A stretch of 64,000 nt of DNA from Raffaelea ambrosiae (taxonomy: Eukaryota > Ascomycota > Sordariomycetes > Ophiostomatales > Ophiostomataceae). The DNA is taken from NCBI GenBank assembly GCA_002778195.1, contig PCDI01000008.1:328359-392358 (forward strand). Reading direction: 5' to 3'. Under the pieces are notes generated by a model. It saw nothing but the letters and a program-made list of their open reading frames with translations, did no database searches and had not been told where the DNA came from. Positions within the stretch are counted from its first letter, which is position 1. Each line of letters begins with the position of its first letter. Of the stretch, positions 1-10,302 are shown piece by piece. The position numbers were made by a program, and so were the translations under genes.

Positions 1-1896
1 CCGCGACAGGCCGATCCCGTAGCAGCCCATGACCGGTACAAGCGTGTTGTTGTTGTTGTTGTTGTTGTTGTTGTCGCCGTCTTTGCCAGATGGCCCCGGG
101 CCCTTCATCCGCACACCCATCGGGTCTGTGTACCGCGTGCCCAAGTAGAACGTGTGGCCTAGCTCAATGGCCTTTTCCACCGTCAGCGCGCCGTGCGCGC
201 CACACTCGGGACAGTCGTCGCCAGTGCGTGCCTTGGCAAAGTTGAAGGCCTCGCCGCTGTCGGGACTGGCGGCGAGGGTGGACACCTCGATGCGGTTCAA
301 CAGCACGTTACCGCTGCTGCTGCTGCTGGACGATGGTGACGGCCACGACAGCGGGTCCACGACCTTGTCCTGATTCTGAAGAAGGCGCCAGTCGACGAGG
401 TTGATCAGCCGTGGCTTGCCGCTCGTCTTCTCCGAAGCGTCAGTGCTGCTTGCCGCCTCCTCTTCCGCCTGGGCCACGACGCCGTCCCAGAGCCGGGCCG
501 GATCCTTCAGGCTCGTGTCTAGATCGGGCACAATGCCCCGGACAGTCTCGACATCGATGTCGCTGTCATCCATCGTGGTCACGATACCCGTCGCCGGGTC
601 TACCGTCGCCTCTGGGTACCACACGCTCACGAGCTGCTGGCGGTCCTTGGAAATACCACGCCAGACCCTGGCGCCCTTGCCCTCGGGGACGACGCCTACT
701 GCAGAGGCTTGCACGTCCTTGCTGGGGGCTGGAATCTTGACGACTTCCGTGTTGGCCGCATGGCCGCAGCTGCCGCAGTGGGCAACGTAGTCCTCGCCGA
801 GCGACGCGGCCAGGTGGTACTCGTGGCTGAGGTCGCCGCCCATGTCGCCGGAGCTGGCGCGGGCGGCGTGGACAGGCAGCTTCATCTCGGCAAAGATCTT
901 GCCGTAGGCCTCGCGGACCTGGTTGTAGGTCTGGAGGGCGTCTTCGGCAGAGGCGTCGAAGCTGTAGAGATCCTTCATGAGGAACTCACGCGATCGCAGG
1001 ATGCCGTAGCGGGGCCGCATCTCGTCGCGGTACTTGCGGGCTGTGGAAGGGAAGGGGGGTCGCTGGTGTTAGTTAGTCCATCTTGGGAGACTCCCCTTGC
1101 GTTTGTGCACACCGGTGCCACAAAACTCTTCTACATACTGATTTGATACAGCCGGAGGGGCAGCTCGCGGTACGTAGAGGTGCTCTGAGACACCAACTCC
1201 GTGATCTCCTCCTCATGGGTGGGCGACAGCAGGTATTTGGCTTTCTTGCGGTCTTCAAGCTGGAAGAGCTGTGTTTGTTTGAAAATATGGTCAGTGACAC
1301 ATATTCGGGGCATACAGGGCTGTTGGCCGCTTCACCGGCACTGCATACGCACCTCGGACTTGGACGTTTCCAGACGGCCACTCCGTGACCAGAGTTTGGT
1401 TGACGATATGCTTGACATGGCCACTCGTGAGGCGCCAATGGCCTTCATGTGCTTGTCCACAATGGCCTCGATCTTGTTTTGCACCCGCAGGCCCAGAGGC
1501 AGCATGTGGAAGAGGCCGGAGTGTGCCTGGCGGAAGAAGCCAGCACGCACCAGCCTTGCGTGTGATTCTAGACGTATCTGTCAGCCTCGGCGTCGACTGC
1601 TGTTTATTCCAAAATAAAAAATAAAAAATAAAAAATTTCCCACCTTCATCTTCTTTGACATCTTTCTCTCGCACTTCCGGCTTTGGGACCCAGACCAGCG
1701 ACAGACGTTCCCGGTGGTCCACGTGAATATCCCGGATCTGTGTACAGCCATGTTAATCAAATGCCCACAAAGTCCAAAGACAGAGCTGGCCGCCCGTTCA
1801 TACCGAGCTTTGTCCCAGACTTCTCACCAGCTGCCATGGGACTGCCGATCTTGACGAAGCCAAGCCAGTCGGCCGTAGCCGCCAAGCAGCAGCCAT
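1..1896 (-). CDS. Mitochondrial (bacterial-type) prolyl-tRNA synthetase, 3' end cut off by window edge
   Basis: Class II aminoacyl-tRNA synthetase that charges mitochondrial tRNA-Pro; yeast counterpart is AIM10. Model: exon 1 1896-1828, exon 2 1737-1644, exon 3 1567-1353, exon 4 1268-1139, exon 5 1040 to beyond position 1; all junctions are GT-AG and keep frame. Exon 1 gives a short Arg/Ala-rich presequence (MAAAWRLRPTGLASSRSAV) typical of matrix import. Visible family motifs: FRQAHSGLFHMLPLG, SPTHEEEIT followed by YRELPLRLYQI (class II motif 2 region), KYRDEMRPRYGILRSREFLM, then the insertion domain, and GCYGIGLSR (motif 3) right at the window edge. The anticodon-binding domain lies outside. 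A run of nine Asn codons (46-72) precedes motif 3. Exons 1 and 2 are inferred from splice signals and frame only, so they are less certain than exons 3-5. Confidence 0.9.
46..72 (-). repeat. (AAC)9 trinucleotide repeat in the ProRS coding sequence
   Basis: Nine perfect GTT units on the plus strand, read as nine Asn codons in the synthetase frame, between a Lys-Asp-Gly linker and the stretch that leads into motif 3. The frame was checked back to the exon 5 acceptor at 1040. Confidence 0.95.
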
Positions 1897-2363
1897 TACA
1901 ACCGGCAATTACTATTCAGGTGTATTCAAATATTGTTATCCTGAATTTTCCACCATGTTCCCATTGGGCCACTCAAAACATGCGTGAAGCAATTCAATAA
2001 TGGCAGGCAGGAACACTGCAGTTCGGGCCTTGTCGCCTGTTGTCGGTCTTTGAAAACAGCTTCGCAGGGGTCTTCCGCAATGGTTTTACCGCTATCCAAA
2101 TGCACTAAGATGGAGATCAGATTAGGAAGGCGGTGAAGAGCTCCGTCGTAAAAAGATGCTTTGATTGGGTCCCGCCCACTGGCCCCACTAAACGTTCAGA
2201 AAAGTTCCAGGCAGAAAAAAAATATCACAGAAAAAAAAGTTCGACAGCATCCACAGACATTGTACGCTGTGCGGCAGCCCGATTTTGCGCAGACACCACA
2301 ACCCATTGCAGCTTGCGAGATCATACCTCGAAAGAAAGTACTGTCGTAAAAGTCGGATACGTC
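1897..2363. promoter_or_regulatory. Divergent promoter region between ProRS and MAK21
   Basis: A 467-bp gap separates the two divergent start codons. It holds no ORF I would support. The stretch next to MAK21 has A-runs (2215-2240). No clear TATA box was seen on either side. A shared bidirectional promoter is inferred from the spacing. Confidence 0.5.
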
Positions 2364-5300
2364 ATGGCGCCTGTTCGCGCCAAAGCCCACAAGGGCAACA
2401 AAGGCGGCGGTTCTGGCTCGCTGGACAACGCCGCGCTGTCGCAGCTCACAACTAAAATCGACAGGAACCTGGAGGACGCAAATGCCAAAAAATTGAACGG
2501 CAAGCGGAAGCGCGCTTCTGCTGAAGAAGAGGACGCAACAGCAAAGCCATCGAAGAAACAGGCCGCAGTTTCGAAGCCACCACAACGGAGCCAAGGCGCA
2601 GCCACAAATGGAAGCGACAAGAAGGCTCTCCTGCTTGAGGAGATCAAAGCCCTCGGCGGTGACGAAGACGACCTTGATCTAGTGGCTGGCATTGACTCGG
2701 ATGTGGAGGAAGGTGGCAGCAGCAGCAAGAAGGCATCTGCATCGGCCGCACCTGACCTGTCGCTGGACGACATCTTCAAGGGAGAGTTGGCCAAGTTCGC
2801 TGCTGGTCTTGGCTTTGACAAGGTTCAGGTCGACGAAGAAGAGGTGGAAGATGAGGAAGAGGCCGGGGAGCAGGGGGAGGTGGAAGGTGAGGAGGAGGAG
2901 GAAGACGATGAGGAAGTTGGCGACGAGGATGAGGACGAGGACGAGGACGACGAAGACGAAGACATGGAGGAGACTCAACCGGAGCCAATAAAAGAGGCAC
3001 CGAAGCCAAAGGCAGCGGATCCGTTCCTGCCTAAGAACCCCAAGTTTTCGAAGCTGGTCAGTGTTTGTTGTCCGCAGATTTCCTGGTTCTGATCTTTGAA
3101 TGGGGGCTTTACTGACACAAACAATTAACAGATGTTCGAGCCTCGTCCCGACTGGCACGCCGCCGACGTGGCCACCCTCCCCTCCCCAAAATCTGACGAA
3201 ATCGGCCGTCTCTCGACTACCATTACGAACCTGAGCAACTATGCGCAAACCCTCATGGAGGCCGACGCCACACAGTACCGCGACATTGTCTCCAAGTCGT
3301 CTTCGCACCGCTTCATGTCGACTATCATGACGTCCGGTACCTTGTCCGACAAAGTGTCGGCGCTGACACTGGAGGTGCAGGAGGCACCCATCCACAATAT
3401 CAAGGCATTCGAAAACCTGATGGGCTTGGCGGGCAAGCGGAGCCGTGGTCAGGCCATTGCGGCTCTGGGTGCGCTGGTCGATCTGCTCGGGAACGGTGTT
3501 GTCCTTCCCAGCGATCGGCGTCTGCGGACATTCCATGCACAACCCGCTCTGCTGGGCGCTCTCCAGGCGGCCGGCCAGAATGCGTTTGTCTGGCGCCCGG
3601 GCCAGGCCCTGCCCGGCTCGATCACCAAGGCGCACCTGATCATGTGGAAGTACGAAGACTGGCTTAAGGATACCTGCTTCAAGATCCTGCAGCTGCTCGA
3701 GGTGTGGTCGAATGACGAGATCGAGTACTCGCGGTCGCGGTCCCTGGACTTTGTGTTCGGCCTGCTAAAGAGCAAGCCCGAGCAGGAAGCCAATCTGCTG
3801 CGTCTACTGGTGAACAAGCTGGGCGACCGCGAGAAAAAAATAGCGTCGCGTGCCTCCTATTTCCTGCTGCAGCTACTCACGCTGCATCCAAACATGAAGA
3901 CCATTGTGATTCAGACGATCGAGCAGGAGGTTCTCCTACGGCCGGGCCAGAGCATGCGGGCGCAGTACTACGCTATCAACACACTCAACCAGACGATCTT
4001 GAGCAACAAGGAGCCATCCATTGCCGACACCCTCGTGCGCATCTACTTTGAGCTGTTCCTGACGCTGCTGAAGAGCGGGGCCCTGGGCGCCATTGACGTT
4101 TTGTCCACGCATGCCAGCGCCAAAGGCAACACGGACAAGACAGCGAAGAAGCTTGTCAGGATACGTGACGGGAAGCGTGACGGGAAGCGTGACGACAAGA
4201 AGAAATTCGGCAGCAGCAACAAGGCGGCACCAATGGGCACGGAACACGACGTCTCGGAGAAGCTGGTCTCGGCTCTCCTGACGGGCGTCAACCGGGCCAT
4301 CCCCTTTGCCAACGCGGACAACCAAACGCTCGAGGAGCACGTCAATACGCTGTTCCGTATCACGCACTCGTCCAACTTCAACACCAGCATCCAGGCCCTC
4401 AGTCTGCTGCACCACGTCGCTGTGTCCAAGCAGCTCGCCGCCGACCGGTTCTACCGCACGCTGTACGAGTCGCTCATAGACCCGCGCCTGATGACGACGT
4501 CCAAGGCAAATATGTACCTGAACCTGCTGTCCCGCTCCCTGAAAAACGACGTGGACGCGCGCCGGGTCAAGGCGTTTGTCAAGCGCATGCTGCAGGTCTC
4601 GCCGTTGTACCACGAACAGTCGCTTGCCTGCGGCATCCTGTTCCTGGTGGCCGAACTGGAGTCTCTGTTCCCGGGTATCAAGACCATGATCAACGAGCCG
4701 GAAATGAACGACGAAGATGAAGAGGAGGTCTACCATGACGTTGTCGAGGAAGGTGAGGCTGCTGCTGCACAGAAACAATCCGAAGCCTCCAAGGCGACAA
4801 CAACAACCCCCGCGATCAAGTACGATGGCCTCAAGCGGGCACCGGAGTATGCCAATGCGCAGCTGGCCTGCCTGTGGGAGCTGGTGCAGCCTCTCAACGA
4901 ATTCCACCCCACGACGAATGTGTATGCCGAGAACGTGCTCGAGCGCCAGGTCACGCTGGCCAAGCCCGACATGGCCAACCACACGGTGATGCACTTCCTC
5001 GACAAGTTTGCCTACCGCAATCCCAAGACCACCGACAGCAAGCAGCGCGGCGTCTCCATCATGCAGCCAACCTCGGGCACTGCCACCGGCGGCACCGCCA
5101 GCATTGTCACGTCTGTGGATGGCAAGTCTCGAAAGGTGCAGCAGGTACCTGTCAACTCGGCCGCGTTCTGGAACCAAAAGCCTGAGAACGTGGCCCCTGA
5201 AGACAGATTCCTTCTCACCAACTTTGACCAGTCGGGCAAGAGGACGCAGACCAGCCGGGTGGCCAAGCGGGCCGCCGCACAGGAGAAGGCCAAGACCAAT

Positions 5301-5780
5301 GCCCTCGCTGCGGACAGCGACGACGAGGACGAAGAAGACGAAGAGGAGATTTGGCAGGCACTCAAGGAGTCCCGGCCCGAAGTCGACGCCGACAACGAGG
5401 ACGTCGACATGGACATGGACGACGACGAGGACGATCTGTCGGGTCTCGAGTCTCTGCTCAACATGTCGGACAGCGATGACGACGACGAGGACGATGCCGC
5501 GGCTGGTGCTAGCGAGGACGATAGTGACGGTGGCGTCGAATTTGCCAACTTTAGCGACGACGACGACGACGACGACGACAACGACAACGACGAGGAGGAG
5601 GGCGGCGCCGATGACAAGAAGAAGAAGCTCACGCCTGCCGAGGCGGCGGCGGAGGCGTTTGCCAGTGCCAAGAAGGGCAGCAAGCTGCGGCGGAAGCAGC
5701 TCAAGGCACTGCCGATGTTTGCGTCGGTAGAAGACTACGAGCAGATGCTGGCCGAAGAGGAGGAGGAGGACTTCCGGTAG
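2364..5780 (+). CDS. MAK21: Mak21/Noc1-type ribosome biogenesis protein (CBF/Mak21 family)
   Basis: Nucleolar/nuclear pre-60S assembly and export factor (yeast Noc1/Mak21, human CEBPZ family). Two exons, 2364-3056 and 3132-5780, joined at a GT-AG intron; the junction restores SKL|MFEPRPDWHA, a stretch characteristic of the family. The product is 1113 aa, near the yeast length of about 1025. Layout: basic/Lys-rich N-terminus; acidic E/D tract around residues 150-215; an alpha-helical HEAT-like middle from about 240; the CBF/Mak21 core at roughly 595-770 (from TEHDVSEKLVSALLTGVNRA through SILFL-type helices); a second conserved block QLACLWELVQPLNEFHP; then a very acidic C-terminal tail with Asp/Glu runs. 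ATG 2364 was chosen because the upstream in-frame extension (from 2133) is low complexity and unlike the family. Confidence 0.93.
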
Positions 5781-6078
5781 GGAGGGGAGGGGACGTCATC
5801 GGGAGTGTTGACAGAAAGGACATGGTGGCATACGTATTAGGTGGTTGTGTTTACGGTCTTTTTGAACGATTGTACTGTCTTTGGAAAGCCGCCTCATAAC
5901 TTGCATCATTAGGGATAGATAAAAACACAACGGGTAAAATAGGACAAAAGGTTTTTCTAGCGGCCTGCGCTCAATGTATTGCATTGTATTTTGTCCATCC
6001 TGTTTTCGTTTCGCAAGGACTCCTTTCATTTTTTTTTTGGTGTGTGTGCTTCCTACTTCTCCATCATAACCCTCTCCT
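5781..6078. terminator. Convergent 3' ends of MAK21 and the small unknown gene
   Basis: This 298-bp gap lies between the stop codons of two converging genes. It contains a T-run at 6030-6038 and AT-rich patches (5900-5960) suited to 3'-end formation. No canonical AATAAA hexamer was noticed. Confidence 0.4.
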
Positions 6079-6808
6079 CTACGACTCAAACCAGTCGAGA
6101 GGCTCGTCCTCGCTGAAAAACACCTGGTACGCATGGAACCCGTCGGCACTGTCGGCGGTCACAGTCTCCTTGGTGTAGAAGCTATGGAAGAGAGCGTCCT
6201 TGTCCTGGCCCTCGGAGAAGGCGCGGAAGTGGACGTAGTACTTGTCGGCGCCGGCCTTTTCCAGGGCCGGGATGCGCAGCTTGCCAAACAGGATGAGGCC
6301 GTAGGCAGTCAGGGCGGTACGGACCTGGACAAAGTCGTCGGCCGTGAAGCTGGCGAGATCGTGGTCGGAGATGCCGGTCTGTGGAAAAAGAAGGTTCGGG
6401 CGTCAGTGGGAAATGCCAGTTCTCAACTTCTCGCCACTAGTTGTATATCACTTACTGCTGCGGAAAACGCCTCCGGGTCATGCTCTTTTTGTTTTTGTTT
6501 TTAGCAAAAAGGACTTGTTTCAAAACTCGGGTTTCCCTCAAAAGAGAATGGGACAAACATACTATCGCGGTCGTGGCGCAGATGCACAAACTTCTTTTTG
6601 AGATCGTGCTCAAAGTCGCCGAAGGCCTTGATGGACTCGCCTTTGGGTGCGTGGGGCTCGCTGAGCTCGGTGTTCTCCTTGGTGGCCTGGCAAGCTTATC
6701 AGTACGTTTCCCGGCAGAGTGAGACACACAGGCGGTGCCCTAGTGTTGCTGGAATGGCATTTCCTGGAATGCCGTTTTCTGGAGAACCCATTCAATGAAG
6801 CTCACCAT
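6079..6808 (-). CDS. Small conserved-looking protein of unknown function, 151 aa
   Basis: I do not recognise this protein. The model is built from splice signals: ATG alone at 6808-6806, then GTGAGC; exon 2 6686-6563; a 29-nt exon 3 6484-6456; exon 4 6378-6079 ending in TAG. All four pieces are in frame and give 151 aa without internal stops, starting MATKENTELSEPHAP. The product is soluble and mixed-charge, with no signal peptide or membrane segment, with blocks FEHDLKKKFVHLRHDRDKH, SDHDLASFTADDFVQVRTAL, LILFGKLRIP and a C-terminal end EDEPLDWFES. The exon sequences have clean fungal codon use and the largest exon is open for its full 300 nt. The isolated ATG exon and the microexon make the 5' part the least certain; translation could instead start within exon 2 if the first intron is misread, but no ATG is available there. 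Confidence 0.72.
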
Positions 6809-7602
6809 TGTGTTAAATTGATTGGGGAAGGTATAGGTTCTCTGATTCTCGACGTGTCTAGTAGTTTTTTTCTGACTTTTCCGGTGCTTTGCTGGTGTTC
6901 AAATCACCTGTTACAGCCAAGGAGCTACGGGGTCAGGCTCAACGTGAATATATATACATGCAGACATGTTTGGCGTCTTGCATGCTTTCAGCAACGGTGG
7001 GGTCAGCAATGACGTCCCCTTGTCACGAAATTCATGCAGCACCACCCAAAAAGTGGGTAACAGCTAGCTGTGTCCCACGTTTTCCCCTCCCTTGTACCTG
7101 TGCGCCTGTGTGTACCTAGATTTCGTCGACAGAACGGCAGATCTTTGTGTGTCTAGCCAGCATGACGATGAGTTCAAGGGGCCCATGGAAGACTGAAGCG
7201 TATGATTCATGCACTTCATCTGATTTCAGACAATGCCGTGGTTCCACGGCTGATAGATTCTTGTAAGCGGTGTTGCACATGAGAGAGCGCCCATGTCCGC
7301 CGAAACCCGTATACAGGAATCTATGCAGCTATGGGGGCGGACCCTGGGCCGAAACCTCGGCCAGATCTCCTCGCGGCTTACTCCTCCCTCCCCATTCGCA
7401 CATTCTTGACTTACACCGTACAGCCGTGACTACGTCTCCCTGGGCCGACGACTCCGGGTAGTGCAGACGTCCACGTCTACGGATTTCTTTTGTTTGCCCT
7501 TGGTCGCTGTCTGCTGCATTCGAGAGCCTCACTGGGAAGGTGTGCCGGCCTTGTTGAGATAGAAATCGATATTCCTATACTCTCCTCCTCTCCCGGCCAG
7601 CC
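6809..7602. other. Divergent intergenic region, small gene / thioesterase
   Basis: 794 bp between two divergent starts. I see no supportable ORF and no strong repeat. AT-rich patch with a TATA-like string at 6946-6955 (aatatatata). ACACCGTA, one of the dispersed motifs of the window, occurs near 7415. Confidence 0.4.
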
Positions 7603-8880
7603 ATGGCATCGCCGGCACGTCTCGTTGTCGCGCCTCTGCGCCCCGTCCTTGGTCGGCGGCTGCCACTCTTTGCATTCCCACGACCGCAGCAGCAGCAGCG
7701 GCAGCCTCCCCGGCAAAGCATCCACCAGCTCGGCCTGGCCGGACGCTTCAGGACACCGCTGGCTTCGGCCCGGCAGTCGACCCCGTCGCTCGTGGGTTTG
7801 CTGCGCACACATGCAAGATGTAAGTCGTACCTATCCTCGCAGTGGCCGTGTACACTCATTCAAAATTCACAATGCTAACGGCCGGGATTCTCTCTTGCAC
7901 CACAGCCGCATACACATCCTCGACCTCTCCCTACCCACAACCGCCCTTTGGGCAACCACCGCCACCCCCTCCTCCGCCGGAGCCCTCCTTTGTCCGCCGG
8001 GCCTTTCGATTTGTCTGGAGCTCCATTCTGTTTGTCGTTCGTGGCTTCTTCTGGTTCTATGTCGGCTTTTTCGCCATTGCGCTCGCCTTCTTCTACAACA
8101 CTGTGCTGCCCGACATGCGGCCCCCCGCGGCCGACGTCGAGTCTCGCTTCGAGCCCGCGGGTGCCGAGGGCCGGGAAGTTGAAGAGTACATCAACAACCA
8201 CCCCGAGGTCCAGCGCCTGCGGGCCGACCCCAACAAGACCGAGCAGCGGCCGCACCTGCACCTGCCCGAGGCCATGCGGCGCAACAGCCTGACGGGCAAC
8301 ACGCTCGTCGGCCCCGGCCTGGTCACGGTGCCGCTCTACCAGTGGCTCGACCAGACGGAGCACACAAGCGTCCAGATCATGCATGTCGGGGCGGGCCTGT
8401 GCGGGCACCCGGGCATCGTGCACGGCGGCTTTGTGGCGACGGTCATGGACGAAGGGCTGGCGCGCTGCGCGTTCATGGCGCTTCCCGGCGGCGGCGGCAT
8501 GACGGCGACGCTGGACATCAACTACCGGGCGCCGACGCCGGCGGACAGCTATGTCGTGCTGCGGTCGCACACGACGCGGGCGGAGGGCCGCAAGGCCTGG
8601 GTGACGGGCCGGCTGGAGACACTGCCCGGGCCCGAGGGCGGCGAGCCCAAGGTGCTGGCGGAGGCGACGGGACTGTTTATCTACCCCAAGAACTCAAAGG
8701 TAAGATGATGTATTTGTTCGCCTTGGACTGAACACTCTATTTTTGTCGTCCCTTGTTTTTGTTTTTTTCTTGGCAGAAACCCAAGAGGCTGACTTGTTTA
8801 CCGCGCAGTTGCTCCAACTGGTCTCTACTTTCCAACGCGAAGTGCGTGTAGAAAAGAAGTTCGAGAAGACCTTTGAATAG
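7603..8880 (+). CDS. Membrane-anchored hotdog-fold (PaaI/THEM4-like) thioesterase, probably mitochondrial
   Basis: Probable acyl-CoA thioesterase of the fungal family that includes S. pombe UPF0644-type proteins. Exon 1 7603-7819, exon 2 7906-8699, then a short last exon. The N-terminus is Arg-rich and lacks acidic residues for about 70 aa, as a matrix presequence would. A Pro run (PPPPPPPPEP) precedes one hydrophobic segment (about residues 100-130, FVVRGFFWFYVGFFAIALAFF). The hotdog domain follows, with the family signature GHPGIVHGGFVATVMDEGLA and the strand NYRAPTPADSYVVLRS. The 3' end is ambiguous: acceptor at 8776 gives a tail KPKRLTC... stopping at 8851 (361 aa), while the next AG at 8787 gives ADLFTAQLLQLVSTF... 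stopping at 8880 (367 aa). The second looks more protein-like and sets the coordinate used here. Confidence 0.87.
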
Positions 8881-9366
8881 ACAGTGAACCGGTTCCATAG
8901 CTGGGAGATTGGTTTACAGAGGACAATGAACAATAAACACTTTTATATCAACAAGGCCAGGCGTGGAAAACATGGGGGGAGAGCACGGGATCTCATGGTA
9001 TGCAAACATTCGGGGTTGGTTTTTCTTTTCTAACTATTCTGCTGGTCGTCTGACGTCTGCGAGAGAAAAAAAATACATCGCTTGGATGGGGGATATATAA
9101 TACACGAAGAACGATAGCGATATCAGCAACAAAGCAAGGATATGAAAAAAAAAAAATGCACGGTGCCTTAGTATCCTCCTTTTAAGACACCCGTCTGGCA
9201 TTTTCATCCATGTGTTCCTAGCCTGGGTTTTTTGTGGGGTCCTTTGTTTTTTTCAAGTTTTTGGACCTCCATTATTCCATTATCCTTTTGAAAATGAGTG
9301 TGGTATGAAGCATGAAAAATCGAAAGAGCAGGAAGCGGTAGGCTGGAGGGAGACATGCGGGTTTTA
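8881..9366. terminator. Convergent 3' region between thioesterase and CFEM protein genes
   Basis: 486 bp between converging stops, AT-rich with A-runs at 9066 and 9146 and T-runs near 9246. No gene is seen. Confidence 0.4.
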
Positions 9367-10302
9367 TCATGCCAGCCGCATGCCGAAAGCAACGGCCACG
9401 GGCAATGCGGCAGCCACAATAACATGCCATGCTGTCGGGCCGTTCCGAGCACCGGATGAGGTGTTGGAGTTGGTGAACGGGCTGGAGTCGTTGGTGTCTC
9501 TGGACGAGGCCTCGCTGGTGGCAGTCTGCGAGGATGTTGTGGTTTTGGAGGACGACGACTCGGTGGCAGTTTTTGTAGTTTGGGGCGCCTGCGATGTGGT
9601 CGTGGTGGATTCGGCGACGGCAGACGACACCACGGCCACCGATGTCGCTGGAGAAGAAGAAGAAGAAGAAGAAGCGGGTGGCGTTGACGTCGATGCCGTG
9701 TTCTGTGTCGCACTGGTGTTTGCCGTCGTCGTCGCCGTCGTCGAGCTGCTGCTCGTGCTTGGCGTCGTCGTCTCCGTCGCCGTCGCCGAGCTGCTGCTCG
9801 TGCTTGTCGCCGTCGCCGTCGCCGTCGGCGTAGTCGTAGCAGTGGTGCTCTTTGCGTGGCCTGTCGTCACCGTGGCCGTCGTCGCTGTCGCCGTCGGAAA
9901 CAGCAGAGACAAGACGCTGCTGGCCGTCTCGAACGCACTGGAGACACGCGAGGAGGGAATGTCGACGCCCTCCTCGGCGCACGAGTTCACAATGATCTCG
10001 ACGACGGCCTGGTCGATGTAGTCGACGATCTCGCCGACAGACTCGTCGCTGGTGCCAAGCTGGCAGGTCTGGGCCATGCACTTGATGACCTTGCCCAGGA
10101 ACGCAGTCTTGGCGGAGGCGTTGCAGACGCAGTCAATGTCGGAGCTGCTGCAGTCATTTTTCCGGACGCAGGTGCCCAGACAGCCAGTGAAGGTGATGGA
10201 GGAGCCGGAATCGCTCGGGCTCGCGCTGGCGCCGGATGAAGGGGCCATGGCACCCGCCAGGAGCAAGAGCAGGGCTTTTTGCCGCAGAGAAGAGGAGCCC
10301 AT
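9367..10302 (-). CDS. CFEM-domain GPI-anchored cell-surface protein, 311 aa
   Basis: Likely plasma-membrane or wall protein; CFEM proteins bind haem/iron or act in adhesion and host sensing. One intronless ORF with an ATG start. Signal peptide at about 1-24 (ALLLLLAGAMAPSSGASA). The CFEM domain has eight cysteines at 41, 45, 51, 58, 60, 75, 80 and 108, with Asp residues just before the C-x-C pair (DIDCVC), the place of the haem-ligand Asp in characterised CFEM proteins. Residues about 120-285 are a Ser/Thr/Ala-rich stalk with repeated TATAT-like units, expected to be O-glycosylated. The end is a small-residue omega region (SSGARNG) and a hydrophobic tail (AAALPVAVAFGMRLA), fitting a GPI signal. 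It neighbours two further surface proteins at 16.8-21.2 kb. Confidence 0.9.
   Translation of the reverse strand: MGSSSLRQKALLLLLAGAMAPSSGASASPSDSGSSITFTGCLGTCVRKNDCSSSDIDCVCNASAKTAFLGKVIKCMAQTCQLGTSDESVGEIVDYIDQAVVEIIVNSCAEEGVDIPSSRVSSAFETASSVLSLLFPTATATTATVTTGHAKSTTATTTPTATATATSTSSSSATATETTTPSTSSSSTTATTTANTSATQNTASTSTPPASSSSSSSPATSVAVVSSAVAESTTTTSQAPQTTKTATESSSSKTTTSSQTATSEASSRDTNDSSPFTNSNTSSGARNGPTAWHVIVAAALPVAVAFGMRLA

Noticed and set aside
3936..5177. 413-codon frame antisense to MAK21
   Set aside because: Shadow frame; the plus strand carries the conserved CBF/Mak21 protein.
9212..10021. Val-rich 269-codon open frame antisense to the CFEM gene
   Set aside because: It is the shadow of the Ser/Thr/Asp-rich stalk codons of the minus-strand CFEM protein.
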